NCBI GenBank assembly: GCA_964371585.1
Contig: CAYJMD010000004.1
Coordinates: forward strand, 1 to 64,000
Direction of reading: 5' to 3'
DNA from: RGIG5057 sp964371585
GTDB taxonomy: Bacteria; Bacillota; Clostridia; TANB77; CAG-465
DNA length: 64,000 bases
Of this stretch, positions 9,450 to 18,476 are shown one piece after another; position 1 is the stretch's first letter; each line of letters begins with the position of its first letter. The position numbers were made by a program, and so were the translations under genes. The notes beneath the pieces were generated by a model. That model saw only the letters and a program-made list of their open reading frames with translations, was not told the origin of the DNA and ran no database searches.

Positions 9450-9627
9450 TTTCTTTCCCCCATTTAATTAATATATATTTTTTTGAACAAGTATTAGTAT
9501 ATCATTTTTTAAAAAAATTGTCAATCAATAAAGTTTTATATGTTGTGTATTTACTCTATTGACTAACAATTATTATATTAAAATATTAAAATACTAAAAT
9601 TAAAAATTCAAGTTTATATTATATTAT

Positions 9628-10608
9628 TTAATTTATCTGTTTATACACTTCTCTTTCTTCAAAAGGATACATTATAATTTCTTTCCTATCTAAATCCTCT
9701 TTAAGTAAATCTATAAACCTTACACGTTGATTATCATATGTTTTAAAATAATATCTAGAATTTTTAAGATCCATACAAGAAGAATATATTGTAATATCTG
9801 GATATCCATGTTTAGTTATAACACTACCCTCAACCATTTTCACATTATCTAGAATGTGAAATAATCCATTAATGCTACTATTTTTACCAACTAATAAATT
9901 ATTTCTTAAAAAGCTAGCTCTAACAAACCTAGATACTGATGAAAAATCTCCTGGTATTCCAGCTAGTCCTGTACCAGTACCTAAAGCAGTTAAACCATAT
10001 TTACCAAAACTAGAGGTATCAATATCTTTTTTAGAAATGTTCATATAATTTTTTAAATTTGTTAAATGCCATCCGAAATCAGGAGCGTTTGTCATAACTC
10101 CTACCTTATTTGTATATGCATTCAATCTACCATTAACAGCCTCTATAACAACGCTATCTCCCTCACTATCTGTAACCATCCAGTGTAGTGTAGGAAGTGG
10201 TAATTTTTCTGATACCGGCACTCCAATTAAAGCAATTTTAGAAATATTTTTCATAACTTCTTTAACACTTTCAAAATTAGCAGTAATCCATAAATTTAAA
10301 TCATATGGTGGTAGATTAACCTTCTCCTGCTCACACTCTTCTTGCCAAGCAGCATCTGGAAAATTAAGAGCCGCACATGCAAGACCTTTCTCATTTTGTA
10401 CCTCAGCAAATAACGGATGATTATCCACAACAGTACCCATTCCAAGAAGTGCAAACTTAGTTTCTTCGTTTTTCTTAGTTGCTCTATTTAAGTATGAAAA
10501 CTTTCTAGGAACCATTATTGGAGTTTGATTAAAATTATATTCAATATCCATATTCCTTCCAACTAAATATCCTCCATCAACATTTTTTAATGATACAACT
10601 GTACACAT
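9628..10608 (-). CDS. Choloylglycine hydrolase family (bile salt hydrolase / penicillin V acylase)
   Basis: Ntn-hydrolase of about 326 aa. The ATG at 10608, after AAAGGGTG, places the nucleophilic cysteine at position 2 (MCTVVSLKN), as the family requires; an upstream GTG would not. Other active-site elements are visible: GRNMD (Arg and Asp), MTNAPDFGWHL with the oxyanion Asn, and FSSVSRFVRASF with the conserved Arg. GIPGDFSSVSRF is typical of bile salt hydrolases. By family it cleaves the amide of conjugated bile acids or penicillin V in the cytoplasm; the choice between them, or an N-acyl amino acid substrate, cannot be settled here. It fits a gut habitat. Confidence 0.88.
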   Translation of the reverse strand: MCTVVSLKNVDGGYLVGRNMDIEYNFNQTPIMVPRKFSYLNRATKKNEETKFALLGMGTVVDNHPLFAEVQNEKGLACAALNFPDAAWQEECEQEKVNLPPYDLNLWITANFESVKEVMKNISKIALIGVPVSEKLPLPTLHWMVTDSEGDSVVIEAVNGRLNAYTNKVGVMTNAPDFGWHLTNLKNYMNISKKDIDTSSFGKYGLTALGTGTGLAGIPGDFSSVSRFVRASFLRNNLLVGKNSSINGLFHILDNVKMVEGSVITKHGYPDITIYSSCMDLKNSRYYFKTYDNQRVRFIDLLKEDLDRKEIIMYPFEEREVYKQIN

Positions 10609-10755
10609 ATATTTCACCCTTTCATCTACAACTTATATATCAGTCACTATTTTTCTAAAGTATATCATATTACAAGTTAATATTCAACTCTATTTCTGCT
10701 GACTATAGTAAAATTAAAAAAATAGTATTTTAGTATACATATAAACACAACAAAA

Positions 10756-10777
10756 AAGAGTACTCTAATGTACTCTT
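10756..10777 (-). terminator. Terminator of the glyoxalase-fold gene
   Basis: AAGAGTAC / GTACTCTT stem with a 6-base loop and, on the minus strand, a T run. Confidence 0.75.
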
Positions 10778-10791
10778 AATCTTATTTTATA

Positions 10792-11160
10792 CTATTTTTG
10801 TGGAATAATTTCAAGCCAGTAACCATCTGGATCTTTTATAAAATATATCCCCATTTCTTTATTTTCATAACAAATACAATCCATTTCTTTATGTTTTGCA
10901 TATGCTGCCTCATAATCATCAGTAACAAAAGCTAGATGAAATTCACAATCTCCTAAATTATAATCTCTATCCATAGCTTTTATCCATGTAAGTTCAAGAA
11001 CGAAATCAGATTCATCATTACCTAAATATACAATGATGAAAGAACCATCTTCTGGATCTATTCTTGACTTTTCAACAAGACCTAGTGCTTTATTGTAAAA
11101 ATCCATAGACTTTTGTAGATCCCTTACATTATAATTTTCATGTACCATTTTAAACTTCAT
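10792..11160 (-). CDS. gloA: VOC family protein, glyoxalase I-like
   Basis: A 122-aa single-domain vicinal oxygen chelate protein made of two beta-alpha-beta-beta-beta modules. The metal-ligand pattern fits glyoxalase I: His near the N-terminus (MVHENYNVRDL), Glu in VLELTW, His in FHLAF and Glu in WLEIIPQK. The segments DLQKSMDFYNKALG and YFIKDPDGYWLEI are strongly conserved in lactoylglutathione lyases. It probably acts on methylglyoxal conjugated to a thiol; Clostridia often lack glutathione, so the natural thiol is uncertain. It is monocistronic, with a good terminator. Confidence 0.85.
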   Translation of the reverse strand: MKFKMVHENYNVRDLQKSMDFYNKALGLVEKSRIDPEDGSFIIVYLGNDESDFVLELTWIKAMDRDYNLGDCEFHLAFVTDDYEAAYAKHKEMDCICYENKEMGIYFIKDPDGYWLEIIPQK

Positions 11161-11215
11161 ATTTTCTCCTAACCAATTAATACCTATTAATTTAATATGT
11201 TTATATTATATAGCA

Positions 11216-11243
11216 AAAAGGAGTAGAATTCAACTACTCCTTC
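11216..11243 (-). terminator. Terminator of the sigma/anti-sigma operon
   Basis: AAGGAGTAG / CTACTCCTT with an AATTCAA loop; the minus strand continues with TTTTT. It lies just after the anti-sigma stop. Confidence 0.75.
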
Positions 11244-11252
11244 TTTTAAATA

Positions 11253-12495
11253 TTAGTCATTNNNNNNNNNNNNNNNNNNNNNNNNNNNNNNNNNNNNNNN
11301 NNNNNNNNNNNNNNNNNNNNNNNNNNNNNNNNNNNNNNNNNNNNNNNNNNNNNNNNNNNNNATCATTATCATTATCATTATCATTATCATCGTCATTGTC
11401 ATCATTTTGATCATCGTTGTCATCGTCTTGATCATCATTATCGTCATCATTGTCATCATCTTGATCATCATCAATTTCATCATCTATATCAGTACTATCA
11501 ATTCCATCTATATCTCTACTTAAAATAGCTCCTGTTACAGCATCAATATCATATTCATATTCTTTGTTATTATATTTAAATTCTATTTCATAAATCATTT
11601 GATTATTATCATAATCTATTTCTGTTTCTAAATCTGTTAACATTTCTCTTGAAACACCAAGTGTGCTTAGTACAGCATTTGTAGCTTCTTCTAAAGATAA
11701 ATACTTATCAATATTTACATTACCTTTAATATCTAAATCTTCTAATAAATCATCTTTAGCATCTACTAAAATACTTAAATCTGCTGTAGATAATTTAGCA
11801 AGCTCTTCAAATTTATATTCAGGATTTATAAGTAATAATGCATTTATTAACTGTGCTTTACCTATTGAAATGTTATTTTGTATAGCTAAATTTTCTAATT
11901 CTTGTGTACTAGCTAATAACTGTCCTATAACTGCAGGAGTTATATTTTTACTTGTTAAATATTCTTCAATATTTACAGTCATTTGATTTTTAAGTTCAGT
12001 AGCTCTTTCTGTAACATCTTCAACTGTAACAAGTACAGAGTTAGCTGTATTTGTTATATAATTATTTTCTATTAAAGAATCCATAAGTTCATCTGTTGCT
12101 ACATCTAAAGTATCTTTAACAACATCTAAGTTATTAACAACTGCTGCTGCATCATCATTTAAAGCCATAACTTTTTCTACTACATTATTATTATTTACAT
12201 GAAACTCAATTCCAGGATTTACATCTATTGTAACAACCATTAATTCTTGATTTGCATTTGGTATCATCATAACTGCACATAATGCTGCTACTGCACCTGC
12301 TGCTGGAATAAACATCCATTTTTTAAATTTAACTACTTTACCTTTTTTTACTTCTTTATTTACATTTTCTACATTTTCCATATCTAAAATTTCTCCTTTA
12401 CCACTACTAATTTTTTCAGTAATGGCACTAAAATCCGAAGTAATCATACTATCAAATAATGTATCTACATTTTTATTTAAATCTTTTTCTTTCAT
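11253..12495 (-). CDS. RsgI-like anti-sigma factor with PepSY-like domain and Asp/Asn-rich tail (interrupted by an assembly gap)
   Basis: Membrane-anchored partner of the ECF sigma factor upstream. It has a cytoplasmic N-terminus of about 80 residues, one membrane helix (WMFIPAAGAVAALCAVMMI), an extracytoplasmic domain opening with TIDVNPGIEFHVN as in RsgI-type anti-sigmas, and a PepSY-like module (DYDNNQMIYEIEFKYNNKEY, DIDAVTGAILSRD). A tail made almost only of Asp, Asn and Gln follows and runs into 100 N. The bases after the gap read Asn-Asp-TAA in one frame (stop 11253), which continues the tail; the frame implied by exactly 100 bases would instead end at 11257. I therefore take 11253 and treat the gap length as arbitrary. 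The start overlaps the sigma stop (ATGA). Confidence 0.8.
11262..11361. other. Assembly gap (100 N) in a DNA repeat
   Basis: Exactly 100 N inside the GAT/AAT trinucleotide repeat that encodes the Asp/Asn tail. The true length is unknown. Confidence 0.98.
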
Positions 12496-13028
12496 TTTGC
12501 ACCATTCCTTTCAAATTTTTCACGAACTTTTTTCATAGCTCTATGATATTTAGAAATAACTGTAGATTCTTTCATACTAATTATTTCCCCTATTTCTCTA
12601 AACTTAAGTTCTTTTACCGAATGAAGAACAAATATCTGTCTTTCCTCATCAGTTAAGCTTTGTAATATACACTCAAGCAATAATTTGTTTGTTATATCTT
12701 CTTGCTCTGCAACTAAAATATTTTCATATTCTGTGATATCAATATTATTATTTTTTTCATCTTTTTTAAACTTATTAAGACACAAATTTTTAGTTATAGT
12801 AAGCATCCACGCAATCGGTTTTGTTTTTGGATTATATTTTGATGCATACCTATTTATATTTATATATGTATCTTGCATAACATCTTCAGCCTCTTCTTTA
12901 TTTTTAAGAATCGAAAATGCAAATCTAAATATATAACTTCTTGTTTCGTTATATAAATTCTCAAGTGCTGATATATCACTTCCAGTAGCTAACTGATTAA
13001 TATATATTTCTATTTTTTGGACGTCCAT
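12492..13028 (-). CDS. ECF-type RNA polymerase sigma factor
   Basis: A 178-aa sigma-70 family protein of ECF size. Region 2 is visible as NLYNETRSYIFRFAFSILKNKEEAEDVMQDTYI, with the typical AEDVMQDTF-like motif. Region 4 near the C-terminus is LTDEERQIFVLHSVKELKFREIGEIISM followed by a helix-turn-helix ending KKVREKF. It probably directs a cell-envelope or stress regulon, held inactive by the anti-sigma factor encoded directly downstream with a 4-base overlap. The start ATG follows GGGAG. Its target genes cannot be named from this window. Confidence 0.92.
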   Translation of the reverse strand: MDVQKIEIYINQLATGSDISALENLYNETRSYIFRFAFSILKNKEEAEDVMQDTYININRYASKYNPKTKPIAWMLTITKNLCLNKFKKDEKNNNIDITEYENILVAEQEDITNKLLLECILQSLTDEERQIFVLHSVKELKFREIGEIISMKESTVISKYHRAMKKVREKFERNGAK

Positions 13029-13190
13029 TTCTTTCTCCCTTCATATGTATAACAATTCTAAATATGGTTTTATTGCAAAAAATATAAAATTTATTAAAAA
13101 AATATTTTTTACAATATAATTATATATCATTTAAATATTTTAAGCAATAGAAAAAACCACAAAAAATAACTACGTTTTAAACATAAAAAA

Positions 13191-13210
13191 TACCAGCAAT
13201 GTAGCTGGTA
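13191..13210 (-). terminator. Terminator of the pilin-like/SUMF1 gene
   Basis: TACCAGC / GCTGGTA hairpin; the minus strand continues with TTTTTT. Confidence 0.75.
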
Positions 13211-13236
13211 CTTATTCAAAATAATTTATTTTAACA

Positions 13237-14409
13237 TTAATATATAGATACTCTGTAACCTATATTATTATTATATCCATAAAAATCATTTCTAAATGAT
13301 GCTGGATTAATATTTCCTTCATTATAATAACTACCTCCACGCATAACAAAAGGTCTTATGACATCTGTACTAGTTTCTAAAGTCCATTCCCATGCATTTC
13401 CAGCAATGTCATAAATATTTAGTATCATATTGCCATTAACAGGATTTGGAATTCCAGTCTTATGAATAGTTGTAGTATACCAACCTATGCTTGTACTATC
13501 ATTTAATAAAACATCACTACCAACAGATTTTTCCATAAACTTAAGCATTAAATCCCATTGAAATCCAAACATTAAAGTTCCATTTTCATTCATCTCTTTT
13601 GCCTTTTTTTGTGCATCATAAGGCTCTATATACATATGCACAGTAAGATTTGGAAGCGAGCTTGCTTTACTTGAAGCTCCTATACCTATTTCATATCTAG
13701 ATATCCAAAATCCTCCATTTGTATATATACTATTTAAAACATTATTTTTTAAAGTATTATATTCATCTTCACTTTCTAATATTTTAAGTGTTCCCTCTAT
13801 ATATTGATCTTTATACTCATACCCCTCTTTAGTTTGAGATTTATAGTCAAGTGTATATAGGTTTATATCATTTTCAATATTATTATAATCTGTAGCAGAA
13901 GATGCTGTGATATATATAGATTTAGGAACAACTATCCATACCCACTCATTCTTATCTTCATCTATTGCAACTAAACCTTCTGATGTTTGATCTTGGCTTT
14001 CGTGCGTAGAAATAGTAAAACCGTCTGGAAGTTTATATGTATCTTCAAACTCATCAACAAAAGTAACTTCTAACGTTTCAATATCAATTTTATACTTAAG
14101 ATTATTTAAAGTTCCCATAACAACATTTTCTATTTGATTATATGTAACATCTGGTGAATCATAATTTTTTAAAAATTTTGCTAGACTCTCTCCAGTCACA
14201 TCATATTCACCTGTGCTATATACATCATATATAGCAAACTGAATAATTTCTTTTACAACCGATTTATTAGATTCGCTGACTGCTTCATTTGCTTGATTTA
14301 TAATACCATTATCACCTGCAACAAACATTATAGTCGCTGTTGTAATGATAACCATAACAATCATAGTTATTATTAAAACAATCATTGAAATACCATTTTT
14401 TTTATTCAT
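13237..14409 (-). CDS. Type IV pilin-like N-terminus fused to a SUMF1/FGE-sulfatase-like C-type lectin domain
   Basis: A 390-aa surface or secreted protein. The N-terminus MNKKNGISMIVLIITMIV resembles prepilin leaders (a Gly followed by a long hydrophobic helix) but has no Glu at position +5. Residues about 130-390 form a SUMF1/FGE fold: GLVAIDEDKNEWVWIVVP, GGFWISRYEIG, IYDIAGNAWEWTLE, MRGGSYYNEG and the closing NIGYRVSIY. The cysteines needed for formylglycine generation are absent, so it is probably a binding module. The last 35 residues are rich in Asn, Asp and Tyr, as in variable regions of diversity-generating retroelement targets, but no reverse transcriptase or template lies in this window. 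It follows the GNAT gene by 28 bp. Confidence 0.8.
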   Translation of the reverse strand: MNKKNGISMIVLIITMIVMVIITTATIMFVAGDNGIINQANEAVSESNKSVVKEIIQFAIYDVYSTGEYDVTGESLAKFLKNYDSPDVTYNQIENVVMGTLNNLKYKIDIETLEVTFVDEFEDTYKLPDGFTISTHESQDQTSEGLVAIDEDKNEWVWIVVPKSIYITASSATDYNNIENDINLYTLDYKSQTKEGYEYKDQYIEGTLKILESEDEYNTLKNNVLNSIYTNGGFWISRYEIGIGASSKASSLPNLTVHMYIEPYDAQKKAKEMNENGTLMFGFQWDLMLKFMEKSVGSDVLLNDSTSIGWYTTTIHKTGIPNPVNGNMILNIYDIAGNAWEWTLETSTDVIRPFVMRGGSYYNEGNINPASFRNDFYGYNNNIGYRVSIY

Positions 14410-14437
14410 ATATATACCTCTATTTCATATGTTTATA

Positions 14438-14857
14438 TTATTTAATATCTATGCCATATTTTACACTAGATAGTTTTTTAAATCCAATACTTTCATAAAG
14501 TTTATGAGCAGCTGTTGCTGTTTCTAAACATGTTAAGTACACTGAGTTATAGTTATTTTCTTTTGCATAGTTTAATATCTCGTTAAAAATATTTCTAGCT
14601 ACATTATTCTTTCTATATTCCTTAAGTACACAAACATTAAATATTTCTAAAGCAGGTTGAAATGAAAAAGTAAATAAATCAATATGGTAAGCAGTTATAC
14701 TCCCAACTATTTTATCATCTTGTTTCATTACAAAAATCTTATAATTAGTATTTTCTTCGTATTTTTCATACATAGAAATATCATTACTAGATCCAAAACA
14801 TTCATCAATTAATTCTTTATATAATTTTATATCTTCTTTTTTTAATAATTCAATCAT
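14438..14857 (-). CDS. GNAT family N-acetyltransferase
   Basis: A 139-aa single GNAT domain. The acetyl-CoA binding region is visible as VCVLKEYRKNNVARNIFNEILNYAKENN, a variant of the Q/RxxGxG/A loop with Asn in place of Gly. The C-terminal half has YLTCLETATAAHKLYESIGFKKL, the usual Tyr-bearing strand and helix. The substrate is unknown. It lies 20 bp after the HD-domain gene and 28 bp before the pilin-like gene in the same direction, so the three may be co-transcribed. GGAGG precedes the ATG. Confidence 0.88.
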   Translation of the reverse strand: MIELLKKEDIKLYKELIDECFGSSNDISMYEKYEENTNYKIFVMKQDDKIVGSITAYHIDLFTFSFQPALEIFNVCVLKEYRKNNVARNIFNEILNYAKENNYNSVYLTCLETATAAHKLYESIGFKKLSSVKYGIDIK

Positions 14858-14877
14858 ATATTTACCTCCAATTATAT

Positions 14878-15585
14878 TTATATAACTATATTATCTTCTA
14901 AATATTTATATATTTCTTTATAAAATGGACTAATTATATTATTACTACAAATATTCTCCATTTTTTTATATCTAGCTAATAGTTCTTCATAACACTGTTT
15001 AAAATTAATATCGAAAGCCATACATAAAATACATACTAATTCATCATTTTCACTCTTGATATCCAAATAATTTGCACTTTTATGGCTATAAAAACTATTT
15101 TCTATATTCTTACTTATTTCTTTATCATCTAGTTCTAATTTACTATTTTCAGATATAACTCTTAAAATATCTAACTTATCCATATCTCTAATAAATTTAG
15201 CAAACAGTAAATATCTTTCATTAGTTGTATCTTGTATTTTTAATTTATTATGATTTTTAATCGCAAACTTAATAAGTTCATAATCTTCTTTATTATCCCA
15301 ATACTTTTCAATTAATTTATTATCAAAAAGTTGAACTATACTATAATCCGCATGATCTATTGTATCTCTATCTTTAAAAGAATTGTATATTTTATATTGC
15401 TGGAATCTTCCAAAATCATGTAATAATCCAATTAAAGTAGCAAGTTTAGTGTCATACTCATTAAAATTTAATTTTTTAGCATATTTGTTAGATAAATCCA
15501 TAACTGCTAAACAATGTAAATATCTTACTTGTAATTCACTATCTATATCATAATTACTTACATACTTTTGAAACTCTTCTAACAT
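14878..15585 (-). CDS. HD domain-containing phosphohydrolase-like protein
   Basis: About 235 aa. HD-domain metal ligands are visible: His in VRYLHCLAVMDLS, the HD pair in GLLHDFGRFQQY, and His/Asp residues in HADYS and FAKFIRDMDKLDILR. The family hydrolyses phosphodiester or phosphoanhydride bonds of nucleotides; the exact substrate is not clear. I start it at the ATG at 15585, immediately after GGAGGG; the in-frame ATG at 15603 has no ribosome binding site and would have the GGAGGG inside its own coding sequence. Confidence 0.83.
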   Translation of the reverse strand: MLEEFQKYVSNYDIDSELQVRYLHCLAVMDLSNKYAKKLNFNEYDTKLATLIGLLHDFGRFQQYKIYNSFKDRDTIDHADYSIVQLFDNKLIEKYWDNKEDYELIKFAIKNHNKLKIQDTTNERYLLFAKFIRDMDKLDILRVISENSKLELDDKEISKNIENSFYSHKSANYLDIKSENDELVCILCMAFDINFKQCYEELLARYKKMENICSNNIISPFYKEIYKYLEDNIVI

Positions 15586-15695
15586 ATTCCCTCCATTAAA
15601 CATCTAACTTTATTTTATTTATTTGTATACATAAATTATATCAATAAATAAAATAATAAGCAATAGTTTAAATCATTAAGTTTAATAAAAATAAA

Positions 15696-15741
15696 AAGAA
15701 CCTTATTATCAAACTTTTTGATTTAATAATTTAGGTTCTTT
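15696..15741 (-). terminator. Terminator of the Cof-type HAD gene
   Basis: Long hairpin with an AAGAACCT / AGGTTCTT outer stem and an AATAAT...ATTATT inner arm; the minus strand continues into a T-rich run. Confidence 0.6.
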
Positions 15742-15771
15742 TCTTACTAATATTATTGTTAATTTTGAAAT

Positions 15772-16539
15772 TTAACTCTCTATATTCTCTATAAAGTTTT
15801 CTAAAAATAACGCTACTCCATCATTATCATTTGATGTAGTTTTTAATTTAACACTATCTAAAACTTTAGAAATTGAATTTTCCATACAAACACCTACATC
15901 TGCATAAAGCATAGATTTTAAATCAGTTACATCATCACCAAATGCAATTATTTTGTATTCATCTCCTAATAAATTTTTAATGTATTTTAAAGCTAATAAC
16001 TTATCACTTCCATATGGTAATAGTCTTATTCTCTCGCCATCTCTTGAGCAAGAGATATCTATCTTGAATTCTCTTATAATTTCATTAATTGCATTAGAGT
16101 TAAGTTCATTTTGTATTAAAAACATTTTACAAGCAGGCTTTTTTATTAATTCTTCATTACTTACTACCGTTGAATTTATTATATTTTTATTTTTTTCATT
16201 TAGACAAAAAGAACAATCCTTATTGTCAATGACGATTTCATCTGTAACTAAAGTTAATTTTTTTAACAATTCCTCAAAAACATCTGTAGAAATTTCATTG
16301 TAATAATGTATATCCAAATTGCTATCCATTATAAGATTCCCATTGTACATACAAATATAATCAGCATTTATTTGCTTGATAAATTTTTCAGTACTTAAAA
16401 AATTTCTAGCAGTATTAATAACTATTTTACTACCTGAATCTTGATATTTTTTCAGCACCTCTTTTGCTCGCTCTGTTATTTCTAGATTTGAATTTAATAA
16501 TGTATCATCCAAATCAAGTGATATAATATATTTATCCAT
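15772..16539 (-). CDS. Cof-type HAD-IIB phosphatase
   Basis: A 255-aa HAD superfamily hydrolase. Motif I is SLDLDDTLLNS near the N-terminus (nucleophile Asp), motif II is the Thr in IVINTARN, motif III the Lys in LPYGSDKLLALKYI and motif IV is AFGDDVTDLKSML. The cap between motifs II and III is of the type IIB found in Cof/YbiV/SupH phosphatases. Family members dephosphorylate sugar phosphates or flavin precursors with broad specificity, so no substrate is assigned. GGAGGG precedes the ATG. Confidence 0.9.
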   Translation of the reverse strand: MDKYIISLDLDDTLLNSNLEITERAKEVLKKYQDSGSKIVINTARNFLSTEKFIKQINADYICMYNGNLIMDSNLDIHYYNEISTDVFEELLKKLTLVTDEIVIDNKDCSFCLNEKNKNIINSTVVSNEELIKKPACKMFLIQNELNSNAINEIIREFKIDISCSRDGERIRLLPYGSDKLLALKYIKNLLGDEYKIIAFGDDVTDLKSMLYADVGVCMENSISKVLDSVKLKTTSNDNDGVALFLENFIENIES

Positions 16540-16573
16540 TTTCCCTCCAAACTATAATAAATTTTATTTCTAT

Positions 16574-17917
16574 TTATTTTTTTACAAGTACACACACGAC
16601 TTCCACGTGCTCTGTTTTAGGGAATAAATCCACAAGTTTAATATCAGATATATAATAATAATTTTCAAGCATTTTTAAATCTCTTGCAAGAGTTGCATAA
16701 TTACAACTTACATAACCTATTTTATCTGGAGCAAATTTTAATATGTACTGTATACTTTGTTCATCAAGCCCCCTTCTAGGCGGATCTACAACTATAACAG
16801 AAGGTTTTATATTTCTTTCCTCAAACTCTACTATCTTATCTTCAACACTTCCAGCAATATATTCACAGTTATTAACATTATTTCTTTTAATATTTAAGTT
16901 GGCCATATCCACAGCCTCTTTAATTATTTCAATACCATAAACTTGTTTAACACTATCACTTAAAAAAATACCTATACTTCCTACTCCACTATATAAATCA
17001 AAAAGTATATCTTCTTTGTTTAAATGTAGCATTTCTTTAAGTTTAAAGTATAGTATTTCAGCTTGGATTGTATTAACCTGAAAAAATGATTTAGCCGAAA
17101 TATAATATGCCATGTCACCTATGTAATCTGTAATATATTCATCTCCAAATATATTAACTGTTTTTGAGCCTAATATTTCATTTGTTACATCATTATTAAC
17201 ATTAATATTTACACTTTTAATATCCTTATCTAATAATGGTATTTCTTTAAATCTATCATCTGTAATAAGTTTCTCATCAGTAACAACAATTGTAACTAAT
17301 ATATCTTCTGTATGATATCCTCTTCTTAAAACTATATGTCTAATTTGACCAGTTAAATCTTTTTCGTTATATGCAGTAAAATTAAGCTCTTGTAATTTAG
17401 AAAATATTGATTTTGATAATACATCTAGTGTACTATTTTGTATATCACAATATTTATGTTCAACTATTTCATGAGAATAGTTTCTAAAAAAACCCATTTT
17501 ATTTTTTCCTTGTATATTTCTTACTGGATATGAAACTTTGTTTCTGTAACAATAAGGAAGTCCCATTCCAAGTATTTCAGGTTCAGCATCTAAAACTATA
17601 CTTTGTTTTCTAAATGTATTAATAACATTTCTTTTTTTACATTCAAGTTCATAAGCATAATCTATATGCATAGTAGAGCATGATCCACATTTACCAAAAA
17701 CTTCACATTCTGGATCTGCTCTATGTGAAGATTTTGTAAGTATAGTGACAATCTTCCCTATAGCAAACTTTTTATTTACTTTAATTATTTTTATTTGAAC
17801 TTTCTCTCCCTTTATAGCAAATGGAACAAATATAACAAAATCATTTAATTTTGCTATTCCTTCAAACCCTATTCCATTATCAATTATTTCGACTATAAAC
17901 TCATCATTTTTTTTCAC
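16574..17917 (-). CDS. rlmD: 23S rRNA (uracil-C5)-methyltransferase, RlmD/RlmCD family
   Basis: A 447-aa SAM-dependent methyltransferase forming 5-methyluridine in 23S rRNA. The N-terminal TRAM-like domain covers about residues 1-60. Four cysteines for an Fe-S cluster lie in CEVFGKCGSC and a further Cys in ELECKK. The SAM site is LFDLYSGVGSIGIFLS, and the catalytic region is VVDPPRRGLDE with the nucleophilic Cys in YVSCNYATLARDL. Length and motifs match the Gram-positive RlmCD group, which can modify both U747 and U1939. The start is GTG behind GGAGAG. It stands alone between short intergenic regions. Confidence 0.9.
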   Translation of the reverse strand: MKKNDEFIVEIIDNGIGFEGIAKLNDFVIFVPFAIKGEKVQIKIIKVNKKFAIGKIVTILTKSSHRADPECEVFGKCGSCSTMHIDYAYELECKKRNVINTFRKQSIVLDAEPEILGMGLPYCYRNKVSYPVRNIQGKNKMGFFRNYSHEIVEHKYCDIQNSTLDVLSKSIFSKLQELNFTAYNEKDLTGQIRHIVLRRGYHTEDILVTIVVTDEKLITDDRFKEIPLLDKDIKSVNINVNNDVTNEILGSKTVNIFGDEYITDYIGDMAYYISAKSFFQVNTIQAEILYFKLKEMLHLNKEDILFDLYSGVGSIGIFLSDSVKQVYGIEIIKEAVDMANLNIKRNNVNNCEYIAGSVEDKIVEFEERNIKPSVIVVDPPRRGLDEQSIQYILKFAPDKIGYVSCNYATLARDLKMLENYYYISDIKLVDLFPKTEHVEVVCVLVKK

Positions 17918-18117
17918 TTATTTTCTCTCCTATTGCTAAATGTATAATTTAGCTTCTCGTCCTAATATTATACTAAACTTTTTTAAATTTGTAAAGTAAC
18001 ATTTGTTAAATATTTGAATATAGTATAATATATAAGTTTTAAAACACAAACAAATCGAAATAAATAGAACATATATTAAAACTTATATAAGTAACACTTA
18101 AGTTAGGAGGGATTTCC

Positions 18118-18261
18118 TTGAGCTCATCTTGCAAAGATTTCATTGTAATTTTAGTAATTGTAGCATTTATTTACTTTATATTTAATAGGGATAATTTTTC
18201 TACGCCAACGGACATTAATACATTTTTTAGTGCTAGTAATGCTCCGACAACCTTTTTCTAA
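18118..18261 (+). CDS. Small single-span membrane peptide (47 aa)
   Basis: TTG start 6 bases after AGGAGGG, a near-perfect ribosome binding site. The peptide begins MSSSCKDF, has one hydrophobic helix (IVILVIVAFIYFIF, residues 9-22), and ends with a short polar, Thr/Ser-rich tail. I do not recognise a family. It lies 25 bases upstream of another tiny Cys-rich membrane peptide on the same strand. Tiny one-helix proteins of this kind are common among sporulation and spore-coat factors of Firmicutes; that link is inference. Confidence 0.6.
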   Translation: MSSSCKDFIVILVIVAFIYFIFNRDNFSTPTDINTFFSASNAPTTFF

Positions 18262-18286
18262 AGGTTATAGTAAAGGGGGGAAATAA

Positions 18287-18448
18287 ATGATGGATGAAAG
18301 ATGCGGATGCGGATGTGGATGTTCTAACTGTGGTGGATGTTGCGGAACGAACAACTGCGGTAATGGATGCGGATTATTCGGTGGTGGAAGCTGCTGCTGG
18401 ATCATCATAATAGTAGTTCTTATCTTATTATGTTGTTGCTGTAACTAA
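18287..18448 (+). CDS. Cysteine/glycine-rich small membrane protein (53 aa)
   Basis: A run of six G precedes a double ATG (18287 or 18290). The product has a soluble head of Cys-Gly repeats (CGCGCGCSNCGGCC), then CGNGCGLFGGGSCC, a C-terminal hydrophobic helix (WIIIIVVLILL) and four terminal cysteines before Asn-stop. Sixteen of 53 residues are Cys. The local G+C content is clearly higher than in the surroundings because of Gly and Cys codons. The layout (Gly-rich head plus C-terminal helix) recalls YjcZ-like sporulation peptides, but the Cys content is unlike theirs; metal binding or cross-linking in a spore layer is a guess. Confidence 0.65.
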   Translation: MMDERCGCGCGCSNCGGCCGTNNCGNGCGLFGGGSCCWIIIIVVLILLCCCCN

Positions 18449-18476
18449 TAAAAATATATAATTTAATACTTAAAAA

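Noticed and set aside
11253..11483. Met/Thr-rich reading frame within the anti-sigma gene
   Set aside because: It is the shifted reading of the same GAT/AAT trinucleotide repeat and has no ribosome binding site. Only its final Asn-Asp-stop is informative, for the true end of the anti-sigma factor.
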